The notes beneath the pieces were generated by a model. It saw only the letters and a list, made by a program, of their open reading frames with translations. It searched no databases and was not told where the DNA came from. Positions 24,401-36,057 of a stretch of 64,000 bases of DNA are shown here, one piece after another; position 1 is the first letter of the stretch, and each line of letters begins with the position of its first letter. Position numbers and translations under genes: made by a program. The stretch comes from Impatiens glandulifera. Taxonomy: Eukaryota > Streptophyta > Magnoliopsida > Ericales > Balsaminaceae. The stretch is from NCBI RefSeq assembly GCF_907164915.1, contig NC_061867.1, forward strand, positions 55,613,771 through 55,677,770. The letters run 5' to 3'.

Positions 24401-27400
24401 CAATTGCGTATATTCATATGTCAATAGGTGGTTGTGGAAAAGAAGATAATGCGGGAGAGAAAGTTAACAAGGCATGATGTTGGACGTGAGAATTTTGTGG
24501 CTGAAGTGAGTCCCACTGTTATAAATCTGGTTTCATTTCATAGATATGCTAGTTTATCCTCTAATCTGGGAATATTTGATGGAAGGTCTGGAAATGGAAG
24601 GATGAGTACGGAGGGACCATACTCGGACAGTTACGTCGTCTTGGTGCATCACTTGATTGGTCTCGTGAGGTAAGACACTGATCATTTTTGCATGATTTAA
24701 ATGTTGGTGGGACAACCAGAAATGTTATATTTCCATTTTATTCCTTGCAATTTAAGTATGCACTTTCTAATTTTGTTACCTACATTACAATGGAACAGTG
24801 CTTTACAATGGATGAGCAGCGATCTAAGGCTGTGACAGAAGCCTTTGTGAGGCTTTATGAAGAAGGTCTAATATACAGGTACCATTTATTGCTTTTCTGT
24901 TTATTTTCTATACAGTGTTTATGTAATATAATTCCTTATCTGGCTTGATTGGTATCCCTTGTCTGTAGAACCAGGCCTCTTTGCTTCGTTTAAGTAATAT
25001 AATTCTTGCCTTTTTCAGTATTTTTCTCATTCCTCTATTTTCACTTTTGTTCTTGGGGAAAGGAGCATAAATCATGAGTTAGCCGCTTGCATTGCCTGCT
25101 ATATTCAAATTCTCCATTTATTATTTTGATAGACTATCAAACTCCTTTCATTTGGTTGTTGGATCTCTTTTTACTTTTCATGGTGAAACTCTTGCTCTCT
25201 CCCTCCATTCGTTGTCACAATATCTATTTGTTCACAAGAGATAATATTAGCATATTTGACTTGACGAATGTATTAGGGATCTGCGTCTGGTCAATTGGGA
25301 TTGTGTATTGCGAACGGCAATATCTGATATTGAGGTAAGTTTCGTCTATAAAACTTCAGACATCGCATTTTGTATTATTTATATTTGTGTGCCTCAATAT
25401 TCCTTTTCATTTTCGTACTCAGGTTGACTACGTGGATATTAAAGAAAGAACGCTTCTAAAGGTTCCTGGATATGACGAGGAAGTGGAATTTGGAGTTTTG
25501 ACTTCATTTGCTTATCCGTTGGAAGGAGGACTAGGTGAAATTGTTGTGGCTACAACCAGAGTGGAAACAATGCTTGGTGATTCAGCTATTGCTGTACATC
25601 CTGATGATTCCAGATACAAACATCTTCATGGAAAATTTGCTGTCCATCCATTTAATGGAAGAAAGCTTCCCATAGTGTGCGATCCAATACTCGTTGATCC
25701 AAGTTTTGGAACTGGTGCTGTAAAGGTATTGATGTCTCTTGAAACTAAGGATGTTGCCATGTTGTTATTAATTAATACATGTCTTTGCGGTAGCATTTTG
25801 CGATGCTGATGATACTAAATGAATGTTTGTGCAGATTACTCCAGCCCATGATCCCAATGATTTTGAGGTAGGAAAACGTCATAAACTTGAGTTTATCAAC
25901 ATCCTTGATGATGACGGGAAAATAAACAGTAATGGTGGTAAAGAATTCCAAGGAATGCCTCGTTTTAAAGCCCGTAAGGCTGTGACTGCAGCTTTACAAA
26001 AGCAGGTAAAACTACATACACATTTGCATATGTTCTTCCATTTCTTGTTCTTTTGTTTTGTCTGTTCTCTTCAAATGACTGAGGAATGGGTTCTTGTTTT
26101 TATATACTTAACCTGTATCCATATATATATTTTTTAAAACTTGTATGAAAAACTAATGACTGTCTATTTTCATTATGCTCTACAAATTCACATTTACAGG
26201 GACTATATAGGGAATCAAAAAATAACGAGATGCGCCTTGGTGTATGCTCCCGTACTAATGATGTCGTGGAGCCTTTAATTAAGCCTCAGTGGTATGTTAA
26301 TTGCAAAAGCATGGCTACAGATGGTCTTAATGCCGTCACTGATGATGCAAATCAGAGAATTGAAATCATTCCAAAACAATATGTTGCTGAATGGAGGAGG
26401 TACAGCTTTTATGTGGAATGCATATCCTTATCAACAAAAATAAAAAATATACCATGAATTGATTATACCTCCATTTTCATTTTGCAAATGTGTTGGTTAG
26501 AAAGTGACTTGTACTAAACCAAGATGAATTTGTCTTGGAAAAGGTGGTTTCATCATATGTGACAAACTAAAGCTTAATTTCCCGGATTTAAACAAACACC
26601 CAAACTTGCAAGGAAGTCTGGGAGGATATCATCTGTACTTAAGATTATATTTGACCTATATGGCTTGTGGAAAAAATGGAACTATCTTTCACTTTCTTAT
26701 TTTAGATTTGCGATATTCATGAATTACTTCCAGTGGGACTGCTGATAACAACTAATTTGTTTCCTATAAAAATCTTATTGTTTTTAATTTCATAGATGGC
26801 TGGAAAACATACGTGATTGGTGCATCTCGAGACAGCTTTGGTGGGGTCATCGTGTTCCTGCATGGTATGTTGTACTGGCAGAGGATGAACAGAAGGAACT
26901 TGGTTCATACCAAGATCATTGGTTGGTTGCCAGAAATGAAGAAGAGGCCCATACTCAGGCTGCAAAGCTATTTTCGGGGAAGAAATTTGAGATTTTCCAA
27001 GATCCTGATGTTCTTGACACTTGGTTTTCGTCTGGACTTTTCCCTTTGTCTGTTTTAGGTTGGCCAGATGAAACGGCAGATCTCAAGGCATTTTATTCTA
27101 CATCTGTTCTTGAAACTGGACATGATATTCTTTTTTTCTGGGTAGCCAGAATGGTGATGTTAGGTATGAAGCTCGGAGGTGATGTACCTTTCAGAAAGGT
27201 AAACATATATCTTATAATTTAGTTTCATGTATTGGCAACACTTATTTTCGTGTTATGTTGCATATCGGCCATAATTTGGTTGATACCTCCTTGTACTTTA
27301 TTATTCTTTTCTTCCCTCTCGTTCTGTTGAATGTTGATAGTTAAATTCCCTAAAATGTTCTCATTTTTACCCTCTGAAAGTTTCAAGGTCATCATAAGTG

Positions 27401-30257
27401 TGTGTCCATTTTCCTTAAGTGGAACTCTTTTCAATGTTTAGAAAAGACATAAAAGATATAATTTGATTATTGCAGGTCTATTTGCATCCCATGATTCGTG
27501 ATGCACATGGGCGAAAGATGTCAAAGTCACTAGGAAATGTTATTGATCCTCTTGAAGTTATCAATGGGATATCCCTGGAAGGTCTTAACAAGAGACTGGA
27601 AGAGGGTAATTTGGATCCTACTGAGCTGAAGGTTGCAAAAGAGGGACAGTCAAAGGACTTTCCTAATGGTATTCCTGAATGTGGCACAGATGCTCTTCGG
27701 TTTGCTTTGGTCTCTTATACAGCACAGGTAAATAACTGTTTAATTTGTCTCTTTCTTGCATTTTGTATATTTGTTTTGTTTGATTTGTAGTAACAGTTCT
27801 CATTTCCCTTTCTCCAGTCTGATAAAATCAATCTTGATATTCAACGTGTTGTTGGGTACCGTCAATGGTGCAACAAGCTCTGGAATGCTATACGATTTGC
27901 CATGAGTAAACTTGGAGATGGTTATATTCCGCCAAAACAAATATCTCCAAAAGCTATGCCATTTGTTTGCCAATGGATTCTCTCTGTACTGAATAAAGCC
28001 ATTTCTAGAACTGTTTCATCCTTGGATTCGTATGAGTTCTCTGATGCAGCCAGTGCTGTATATTCATGGTGGCAATTTCAACTTTGTGATGTCTTTATTG
28101 AATTAATCAAGCCTTACTTCACAAATAATGACCCCAAATATGTGTCTGAGAGGGGTCATGCTCAAGACACTTTATGGACCTGTTTGGATTATGGACTCAG
28201 GCTATTGCATCCATTTATGCCGTTTGTTACAGAAGAACTGTGGCAGCGTCTTCCTTCGGCTAGTGGATCTGTGAGGAAAGAATCCATTATGATCGCCGAA
28301 TATCCATCAGTAGTTGAGGTGAGGATATTCCTTCAGCATGTTATTTATTGTTTTTTATAGCTTTCAACTTTACATTGTGTGTAACAAGCTGCTAAAAGAT
28401 ATAAAAATGTTAAATGCATTCTGCTTTGTTATCAATGAGTTTTTTTATTTGTTGAACTTTTCTTTATTGTGTTACAGAGTTGGACAAACGAGAATGTTGA
28501 ACTTCATATGGATGCAATTGAGTCCGCGGTAAAATCACTCAGATCACTAAGGGCATTGATTCCTGCAAAGGAAAGGCTACAAAGGTGAGTCTTGTTGATG
28601 ATGTTTGTTATCTTGTAGACTAATAGCCTTGTATTAAATATATAGGGGAAAAGCGAAAGCTGCAATTCCACAACTTAAAATGATTTAGAATATTGTAGTA
28701 CATCACTAAGAAAAGTACTAACAAATTCTTAGTCTTTAGATTTAGAATATTCTCCTAGTAATGTAAGACCAAACATATGACATGAATTGTGAATTAATCC
28801 ATCCTCCCATTTAATGCCCCATTTGGAAATACTGTTGTACCATTTCTGTACCCTGAAAATTTTCCAATTGGGGCCATAGTTTCAACTCCCTCAATCTGGT
28901 TGATTGTTGTTTTGAGAGAAGCGGTTTATCTGTGCTATAGCTATGCAAGGAGAAATAGCAATCCTTCCCAATATGCCAGTTAAAAACTGCATGTTTTTAT
29001 TTGCAAACAGAAAAATCCTTGTATTACAGATATTTTTAGTAACATCCTGAACATGTTCTCATTTTCAAAAGCAAAAATATACATAATAAAGCCTCATTAT
29101 AGGGTATGGCTCTGGGTTCGGAAAACAGGTTGGAATTAGCATTGTTTTCCTTGCCTGACCGATCAGTATTCTTCCGTGACATATATGTGCCAATTGCTTG
29201 GTTTTGATTCTGGTATTAATTAAGTCTGTTTTATTTACACTACTATTGTCTCTTTGTGAACAACTGGTGCAAGGTGAAATTGTCATTTCTAACGTGCAAC
29301 ATGTTGAATGGAGTATATAATATATATTACTAGGGTCTGATTGAAGAACTATATTCATTTGTTGCTGTTGCTGTGTGTTTTCGGAATGACTTGGAAGTTT
29401 GATTGATTCTAGAATTGACTGATTACTGATTAATTGAACTTTGCTCTATTTCAGGAGGGCAGGATTTGCACAATGCAAGTCAAATGTGATAGAAGAAGTT
29501 ATAAGAAGTCATGAATTTGAAATTTCGATACTCGCAGCTTTATCATCACTTGAGGTAGGCAGATTCTTACCCTGGTCTTGCATATATTATAAAAAATGTT
29601 AAATCTTTATTTCATTGTATTTTAGTTACTAATGCTCCTTGTATAACAAACTTTCGACAGGTTCTTCGAGAAACTGATGCTGCGCCTTCTGGCTGTGCTG
29701 TGTCTGTTGTTAACGAAACACTTTCTGTCTATCTTATGACTCAAGGAACTATCGATGTTGAAGCAGAACATGAAAAGCTTCTAAAAAAGGTGGCTGATAT
29801 TCAAAAGTAAGTATGCCGATCACATTATTTTTTTTCTCTCTTATTTTATAATTCGGTTGGTACCTATACACAGCAGTTATAAGACCCAATCTAGTGCAAA
29901 AGCTACATTTTATGGCCGAATTTGAAAACACTTAGTTTTAGAAATGGGTTGATTGATTATCCTAGTAATTTTCTGTTTTGATATTGTAAAAGTTGATTTA
30001 TCATTTCAAATATGTTACATATTGCCCATTTAGAATCTAACCCGTTAATTTTGTTACAATATGTAAAAAACAGACAAAGGGATAGCTTGCAGAAGATGAT
30101 GGATGTTTCGAGCTACAAAGAGAATGTCCCACAACACATTCATGAAACCAATGTTACAAAGTTAGCTACTCTTATGCAAGAACTGCTCTCTTTTGAAGAA
30201 GCCAAACAGCACTTAGAACGTCAAATTTCCGCAGACACAGCAGCTAATGACATTTAA
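21465..30257 (+). CDS. Valyl-tRNA synthetase, 21 coding exons
   Basis: Class I aminoacyl-tRNA synthetase that charges tRNA-Val. Exons inferred from GT-AG sites and reading frame: 21465-21476, 21605-21667, 21773-21835, 21925-22097, 22391-22463, 23935-24000, 24093-24176, 24428-24505, 24586-24669, 24799-24878, 25277-25334, 25423-25725, 25835-26005, 26200-26399, 26796-27198, 27476-27727, 27818-28318, 28478-28584, 29455-29554, 29661-29806, 30074-30257. The frame stays open throughout, about 1066 residues. Order: a Lys/Glu-rich coiled N-terminus; the catalytic core with [15 protein letters not shown] (HIGH motif, sixth exon); the editing domain ([39 protein letters not shown]); [14 protein letters not shown] (KMSKS motif, exon 27476-27727); the anticodon-binding domain ([27 protein letters not shown]); and the C-terminal Val-RS coiled coil (30074-30257). 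It matches Arabidopsis TWN2-type enzyme by recognition. The start is uncertain: the frame is open upstream to 21423 and a further 5' exon with ATG at 21335 may add an organelle-targeting peptide. Confidence 0.93.
22464..23934 (+). other. Large intron of the valyl-tRNA synthetase gene (1471 bp)
   Basis: The longest intron. It starts GTAAGT and ends TTGTAG. It is T-rich, as plant introns are; no transposon ends or coding domain were recognised in it. The other long intron, 28585-29454, is likewise featureless. Confidence 0.8.
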
Positions 30258-30582
30258 ATTTCCGCGGAGAATACTTGAGAATCGAAAAGATTTAACATAA
30301 ATTCTCAAATTTCGAGTTATTTTACATGTTTGTTTGTATTTTCTAACTCCTTGGATTATTGTTTTGTGAAAAGCTATCAAAAGCTTGTAATGTACCTTTT
30401 TTTTATTTATATTGAAATACAATAATTTGTTTTGCTCAGTTATTTGAGGTGGAATTGCTTATGGTGAGAAATTAGGTTATCATAAAAAAATCGTTGGTAA
30501 TTTTTTATTTAGTTGTAGGAACATGATTTCTCAAAATCTAATTTGAATTGATTTGTTTAAAATAAAAATGGGACAACATATT
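30258..30582. other. 3' flank of the synthetase gene
   Basis: T-rich 3' untranslated region, then unremarkable DNA up to the copia LTR. AATAAT and similar weak polyadenylation-type words occur near 30410-30425, but none can be chosen with confidence. Confidence 0.5.
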
Positions 30583-31115
30583 TGTTGGGTCAGCTCATTT
30601 GACAGTTGGGTCTAACAAATTAATAAAGCCCATTAGGGCATATTTAATTAAAGAAAAAAACACAGCAGTTTTTGGGTAGTTTTTTTTTCTCTCTCTTCCA
30701 GCAGTTCTTCTCCATTGAAGAAGCAATTCCTCCATTGCAGTTTCTGATTTCCTTTATCTCTTCTCCATTTGGTTAGCCATCTTTAGCAATGATGATAATG
30801 TATGTGAATGACAAGTTAGGATGAGGTCAATTGATAACTTTTGTTAGATTACCTCTAGGCTTGTATTGAACTACATTGTATACCCATTTGATATAATGGA
30901 TGATTTAAGTGGCCGAAGTGTTCCGTGGTTTTACCTAACTTGGGTTTTCCACGTAAAATCTTGGTGTCCTGCTCTCTGTTTGTTTGATTGTTTGATGCTC
31001 AATTGTTTTGGCTGTCTATTTGATTACACAAAAGGGAAAAAGAATTGTTAGGCCTTGTTGTAGCTTGTTTATTTCTGAATTGCTAAACAGGTGCTATTAT
31101 TCGATTTCTCCAACA
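30583..31115 (+). repeat. Left LTR of the copia element
   Basis: 533 bp, colinear with 33988-34364 plus 35883-36057. It includes CTCTTCCAGCAGTTCTTC near 30695 and the shared ACCTCTAGGCTTGTATTGAA block. It begins about 325 bp downstream of the synthetase stop codon. Confidence 0.9.
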
Positions 31116-33976
31116 AGGGAACTCACTAAGGGGTCTTTGGTGATAGCTAAAGGAAAGAAGGTCGGTTCTCTTTATGTGACAGAGACTAAGTCTTACGGGG
31201 GAGAAGCAAATGCAGTTAATGATTGTTCAGCACAACTTTGGCATAAGAGACTTGGTCACTTAAATCAGAATGACATGCAAGTTCTCTCCAAAACAATCGA
31301 TCTCCAGGCTTAAAGTCCATAGATTTGAAGACATGCACAGATTGCTTAGTTGGTAAACAACATAGAGTTTCCTTCAAAAGTTTCTCTCCATCTAGGAAAC
31401 CCAATATCCTAGATATGGTTCACACAGACATATGTTTTATGGATTCCTTGACTTTAGGTGGTGCTCATTATTACATCACTTTTATCGATGATTGCTCAAG
31501 GAAGGTGTGAGCATATTGCTTGAAGACTAAGGATCAAGCATTGGATTACTTCAAGTTGTTTCATGCTGAAGTGGAGAGAGAAACTGGGAAGAAGTTGAAA
31601 TGTGTTCGTTCGGACAATGGTGGCGAATACAGAGGACCATTTGTGGAATACTGTAAAAGTCATGGGATCAAGCTTTTAAAGACTGTTCCAAAAACACCTC
31701 AACAAAATGGAGTTGCAGAGAGGATGAACATGTCTATCAATGAGAGAATTTTGTGTATGTTGTCTCAAGCTAAGTTGCCAAAATCCTTTTGGGGAGAGAC
31801 AATGAAGACATCAGTTGATCTGATAAACCTTTCACCCTCAAGTCCTTTAGATGACGACATTCCAGAAAGAGTTTGGAGAGGTAAAGACGTCTCTTATGAT
31901 CACTTGAGAGTTTTTGGTTGTAAAGTGTTTGTTCATGTTCCTCGAGATGAAAGAGCTAAGCTTGATAGCAAGACGAGACAGTGTATCTTTATTGGGTATG
32001 GTCACGGAGAATTTGGGTACCGATGTTGGGATCCGGTTAACAAGAAACTCATTAGAAGCAGAGATGTGATATTTTTTGAAGATCAGACCATTGAAGACTT
32101 TGAGAAAAAAGAAAAGTTGAAGTCTACGGAGAAGGAATTGCCTGATAATGGTAGGATTCGAACACCACAATCACAACCCAATGATGTGGAAAATGCCCAA
32201 GTTGAGGTTGATGAGACTCCTCTAGTTGATGCTGAGCCAACAGAGGAAGCTGAACAAGATGATGATAGTTCTCTAGAGCCACCTAATGATCAGCATATTA
32301 GAAGATCTAGTAGGCAGAGACAACCTTCTAGTAGGTATCCTCCCAATGAGTATGTAATGTTGACTGACGGGGGAGAACTAGAAACCTATCAAGAAGTATT
32401 GTCTCATGAAAACAAGAACAAGTGGTCGGTGACAATGCAAAAAGAGATAAATTCCTTGCAAGAGAACGAGACTTATGACTTGGTGAAACTTCCGAAAGGA
32501 AAGAAGACTTTGAAGAACAAGTGGGTATTCAAGTTGAAGCACCAAGAGAATAGCTCACAACCTCGATACAAAGCACGACTGGTTGTGAAGGGCTTTGGAC
32601 AGAAAAAGGGAATTGATTTTGAAGAGATCTTCTCACCGGTTGTGAAGAGGTCATCCATCAGAGTTGTGTTAGCATTGGCTGCTAGTCAAGATTTGGAAAT
32701 TGAACAACTGGATGTGAAGACTGCATTTCTCCATGGTGACTTGGAGGAAGAGATCTATATGGAACAACTTGAGGGTTTCAAAGTTAAAGGTAAAAAAGAT
32801 CTTGTTTGCAGGTTGAGGAAAAGCTTGTATGAGCTCTGCAGGTTGAGGAAAAGCTTGTATGAGCTCAAACAAGCGCCTAGACAATGGTACAGGAAATTTG
32901 ACTCTTTCATGGAAGCAAATGTGTACAGTAAGACTACTTCTGATCATTGTGTTTTCATCAAAAGATACGGTGTTGATGATTATGTTATTCTTCTGCTCTA
33001 TGTTGATGATATGCTGATTGTTGGGCAAGATATTGCGAAAATTGAGAGGCTCACAAGGGAGTTGAACAAGTCTTTTGCGATGAAGGATTTGGGTTCAGTG
33101 AAGCAAATCCTAGGCATGGAAATCACAAGAGACAGAAAGAACAGAACACTTTGGCTATCACAAGAGAAGTACATTGAGAAGGTACTTGAGAGGTTTGCAA
33201 TGAAAAATACAAAACCGGTTTCAGTTCCACTTGCAGGTCATTTCAAGTTGAGTTCTAAACAATGTCCTATAAGTGAGAAAGAGAAAGATGAAATGAAGAA
33301 TGTACCTTATGCCTCTGCAGTTGGTAGTCTTATGTATGTCATGGTATGTACAAGACTGGACATAGCACACGCAGTTGGTGTTGTTAGTCGGTACATCTCC
33401 AACCCTGGAGAAGAACATTGGTTGGCTGTTAAGTGAATTCTCAGATATCTTTGAGGCTCTTCGAAAGCACGTTTATGCTTCGGAAGTGATACTCCTATTT
33501 TGGAAGGCTTTACAAATTCTGATATGGCGGGTGATGTTGATTCAAGAAAATCTATATCAGGTTTTTTGGTTACCTTTGCAGGCGGTGCTGTTTTGTGGCA
33601 GTCAAGGTTACAAAAGTGTGTTGCTTTGTCTACTATAAAAGCTGAGTATATTGCAGCTACTGAGGCATGTAAAGAGGTGTTATGGATGAAGAAGTTCCTA
33701 CAAGAGTTGGGCCAAAAGCAAGGGAAGTTCACTTTGTTTTGCGACAATCAAAGTGCCATTCATCTCTCAAAGAATTCAGCTTTTCATTCGAGATCCAAAC
33801 ACATCGACGTGAGATATCATTGGATACGTGAAGTGCTTGAGGCAAAAGAGCTGAACTTGGAGAAGATTCATACAAGTGAGAATGGTGCCGATATGTTTAC
33901 GAAATCCTTGCCTAAGGACAAGTTTGAAGATTGTCGGGAGAGAGCGGGTTTATTGGAGCCCGCGAAGTTGCGCTGA
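31116..33976 (+). pseudogene. Copia integrase, reverse transcriptase and RNase H with stops and a frameshift
   Basis: It starts abruptly with ELTKGSLVIAKGKK and the GAG-pre-integrase HKRLGHLNQNDMQVL, CTDCLVGKQ. The integrase core has HTDI, RSDNGGEY and GVAERMN, so all three catalytic acids are visible. The long open segment 31520-33436 continues through the reverse transcriptase (KNKWVFKLK, DVKTAFLHGDLEEEIYM, catalytic LLYVDDMLIV). RNase H is in another frame at 33500-33976 (SDMAGDVDSRKSISG, FCDNQSAIHLSKN, GADMFTKSLP) and ends LLEPAKLR. Stops occur near 31311, at 31508 and at 33434. At the last two, Trp is expected from the family and TGA is found. A 30-bp in-frame duplication lies at 32807-32866. 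The enzymes would copy and insert the element; this copy cannot make a continuous polyprotein. Confidence 0.92.
32807..32866 (+). repeat. 30-bp perfect in-frame tandem duplication in the reverse transcriptase
   Basis: TGCAGGTTGAGGAAAAGCTT plus ten more bases occurs twice (32807-32836 and 32837-32866), so the protein reads CRLRKSLYEL twice before KQAPRQWY. The family normally has this block once. Confidence 0.95.
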
Positions 33977-34364
33977 CGGGGTAGATTTGTTGGGTCAACT
34001 CATTTGGCAGCTGGGCCTAACAAATTAATAAAGTCCATTAGGGCATATTTAATTAAGAAAAAAACACAGCAGTTTTTGGGTGGTTTTTTTTCTCTCTCTC
34101 TTCCAGCAGTTCTTCCTCCATTGAAGCAACAATTCCTCCATTGCAGCAGCATGTTCTTCTTCTGATTTCCTTTATCTCTTCTCCATTTGGTTAGCCATTT
34201 TTAGTGATGATGATAATGTATGTGAATGACAAGTTAAGATGAGGTCAATTGATAACTTTTGTTAGATTACCTCTAGGCTTGTATTGAACTACATTGTATA
34301 CCCATTTGATATAGTGGATGATTTAAGTGGCCGAAGTGTCCCGTGGTTTTTACCTAATTTGGGT

Positions 34365-34595
34365 GTCTTCGTTCCTATTTGGGATATGGATAGGAAAACT
34401 AATACTATCGTAATAGTTCGTACGAAATATAGTGAGAGCTAGCGAAGACAAGGTCAATTTAGTCACAATATCCACATTATACTCATTAAAATAAATATCT
34501 TGAGCCTTTAGCATAACACCACCTAAGAGATAAATATCCTGTTTCATATACTCCAACAATTGTGATCTAAGATTATAAAGATTCGACACTTGCAC
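34365..34595 (-). pseudogene. Fragment of a mitochondrial-plasmid-type family B DNA polymerase
   Basis: The minus-strand reading has NLRSQLLEYMKQDIYLLGGV, then VDIVTKLTLSSLALTIFRTN and PIHIPNRNEDT. By recognition this is the region of protein-primed family B DNA polymerases of plant mitochondrial linear plasmids, just before the conserved GG-Y/SLYP part. The reading is cut exactly at the insert-LTR junction; the following residues come from the LTR and run into a stop. It is a relic with no activity. The start shown is simply the first in-frame Met; homology may extend a little upstream. Confidence 0.75.
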
Positions 34596-35811
34596 TTCCT
34601 CATGGGCGATGGTTAGAGTCAGCCAGTCCGCTATCTTACGCTATCACCTTCCTGACTTCTACAAGGCATACCTTTTTTCACAACCATGCTACCACGCCTA
34701 CCTCTAATTGAGCAATCCTTGTTCTACACTGAAACAAATCCATAGATATAGCACTTGCTAGTAAAGAGGAATCTATTAAATAGAGTACGAGAGTTGCTCA
34801 AGTAGGAATAGTAGGGGGCTGGCTGGGCTGTCAGCCTCAAAGGTTGGTCTCCTTGCCTGCCGGAGTCATAAAGACTCGAGCACTGTGTCTTAAGGCAGAG
34901 AGACAACTCTCTCTAAGGAACTAGGTAGCTCTCACAGTACGCAAGGTGAATGAATCTCCTGCGAAAGGAGAAAGAATTGAAGATTTTAGCCAACATCAAT
35001 GCCTATTGATACGGGGCCTGGACCAAAGTGCTACTTCTGGAACTGCTGATGGACCTTAAAGATAGAATCTCCATTCACTGCATCAGGAAAACTAACTTTA
35101 TAAGGATCGAAACCTCAAGTCTCTCGCTGAGCAAGCCAAGCAGCCTGGATAAAGAAGTAGGGGAGCTACCTTAGCCAGCCCGTAGCTTCAAGCGAAAGAA
35201 GCCCGCATACCCACTCTTCTTTCCCCCCTATCGCTAGGGGGCCTCGCCTTTGAAGTGAAGGCTATATTAGATTCATCACGCTGCCCGTCATTAATCCTGC
35301 CCAATCTTCATAGGTGCTCAAGCGGCTCCCCCTTCAGTCAATGGGATAGCCAGCCCCCTACAACGATAAATGCCAAGCCAAGCACTTAAGTTAAGACTAG
35401 TTTAGTCTTTTTCATTAGGGTTGCCTTCAAATAGCATATCAAAGTGGATCTCCAATCCAACCAAGGCTAAGACTTGATTATAAAAATAAAATAGTCTAAA
35501 AAGTTGAAAACAAAGTTGGAAAGATGCGCGCTGAAAAAAAGGTAAAGCATTCCGTCGGCTTTCTATCTTTCAAGGGATCTGCCTACTAGGGAGCGTCCTT
35601 CGTTTTTTTATTTTTGGATTCTTTCTACTACAACCAGCTATAGCCGTTTCATTCCTATTCGTTGTTATGATGTTCCATATTCAAATAGCGGAGATTCTCG
35701 GAACAGCTGGAGTAATCAGTCTCTCGCACGGGCGAAGGAGATGCATTTCTGGTACTGGTAGTATTGGACAAGGAGGGAAGAATATCTTTCTTATTTCTGC
35801 CTTTCTTTCCC

Positions 35812-35882
35812 ATGACGACTAGGAAAAGGCAAATTCCAAATTTCACTTCGAATTTCGGACCTCAACATCCTACTGCTCATGA
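35812..35882 (+). pseudogene. nad7: 5' fragment of mitochondrial nad7 (NADH dehydrogenase subunit 7)
   Basis: From the ATG at 35812 the reading is MTTRKRQIPNFTSNFGPQHP followed by TAH, matching the conserved N-terminus of the plant complex I subunit Nad7 by recognition. Only about 23 codons are present before the sequence returns to the copia LTR at 35883. In mitochondria the product is part of the peripheral arm of complex I; here it is a non-functional transferred fragment. Confidence 0.88.
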
Positions 35883-36057
35883 CCACGTAAAATCTTGGTG
35901 TCCTGCTCTCTGTTTCTTTGATTGTTTGATTGTTTGATGCTCAATTGTTTTGGCTGCCTATTTGATTACACAAAAGGGAAAAAGAATTGTTAGGTCTTGT
36001 TGTAGCTTGTTTATTTCTGAATTGCTAAACATGTGCTATTATTCGATTTCTCCAACA

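Larger units (their letters stand above)
34365..35882. other. Nuclear insert of mitochondrial DNA (NUMT), about 1518 bp
   Basis: Base composition shifts abruptly to the more balanced, CT/AG-patchy style of plant mitochondrial DNA. The insert starts with a mitochondrial-plasmid DNA-polymerase fragment and ends with the beginning of nad7. Both junctions are sharp because the copia LTR continues on each side. It therefore arrived after the copia element. The middle part (34600-35800) contains no gene that could be named. Confidence 0.85.
30583..36057 (+). mobile_element. Ty1/copia retrotransposon, internally deleted and interrupted by mitochondrial DNA
   Basis: The left LTR (30583-31115) starts TGTTGGGTC and ends CCAACA. 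The right LTR starts at 33988 with the same TGTTGGGTC, is split by foreign DNA at 34365-35882, and ends at 36057. Between them lie the GAG-pre-integrase, integrase, reverse transcriptase and RNase H regions in Ty1/copia order. Primer-binding site, gag and protease are missing, so the element is a deletion derivative and could move only with help. The TG...CA ends are classic, but no matching 5-bp duplication flanks it (ATATT versus AGAAG). The closest lineage by sequence style is Tork/TNT1, which is tentative. Confidence 0.92.
33988..36057 (+). repeat. Right LTR of the copia element, split by an insert
   Basis: Two parts, 33988-34364 and 35883-36057, together match the left LTR apart from small differences. 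Three or so LTR bases are missing at the insertion point. The part before it ends AATTTGGGT and the part after resumes CCACGTAAAATC. A CGGGGTAGATT tract before 33988 is the probable remnant polypurine tract. Confidence 0.9.

Noticed and set aside
31847..33747. Several minus-strand open frames opposite the copia polyprotein
   Set aside because: They are shadows of the long coding frame on the plus strand and show no domain of their own.
34600..35640. Possible tRNA genes in the mitochondrial insert
   Set aside because: Scanned for cloverleaf arms and the TTCGA-type T-loop; nothing convincing was found by eye.
35655..35846. Minus-strand open frame in the mitochondrial insert
   Set aside because: It overlaps the nad7 start on the other strand and has no recognisable similarity.
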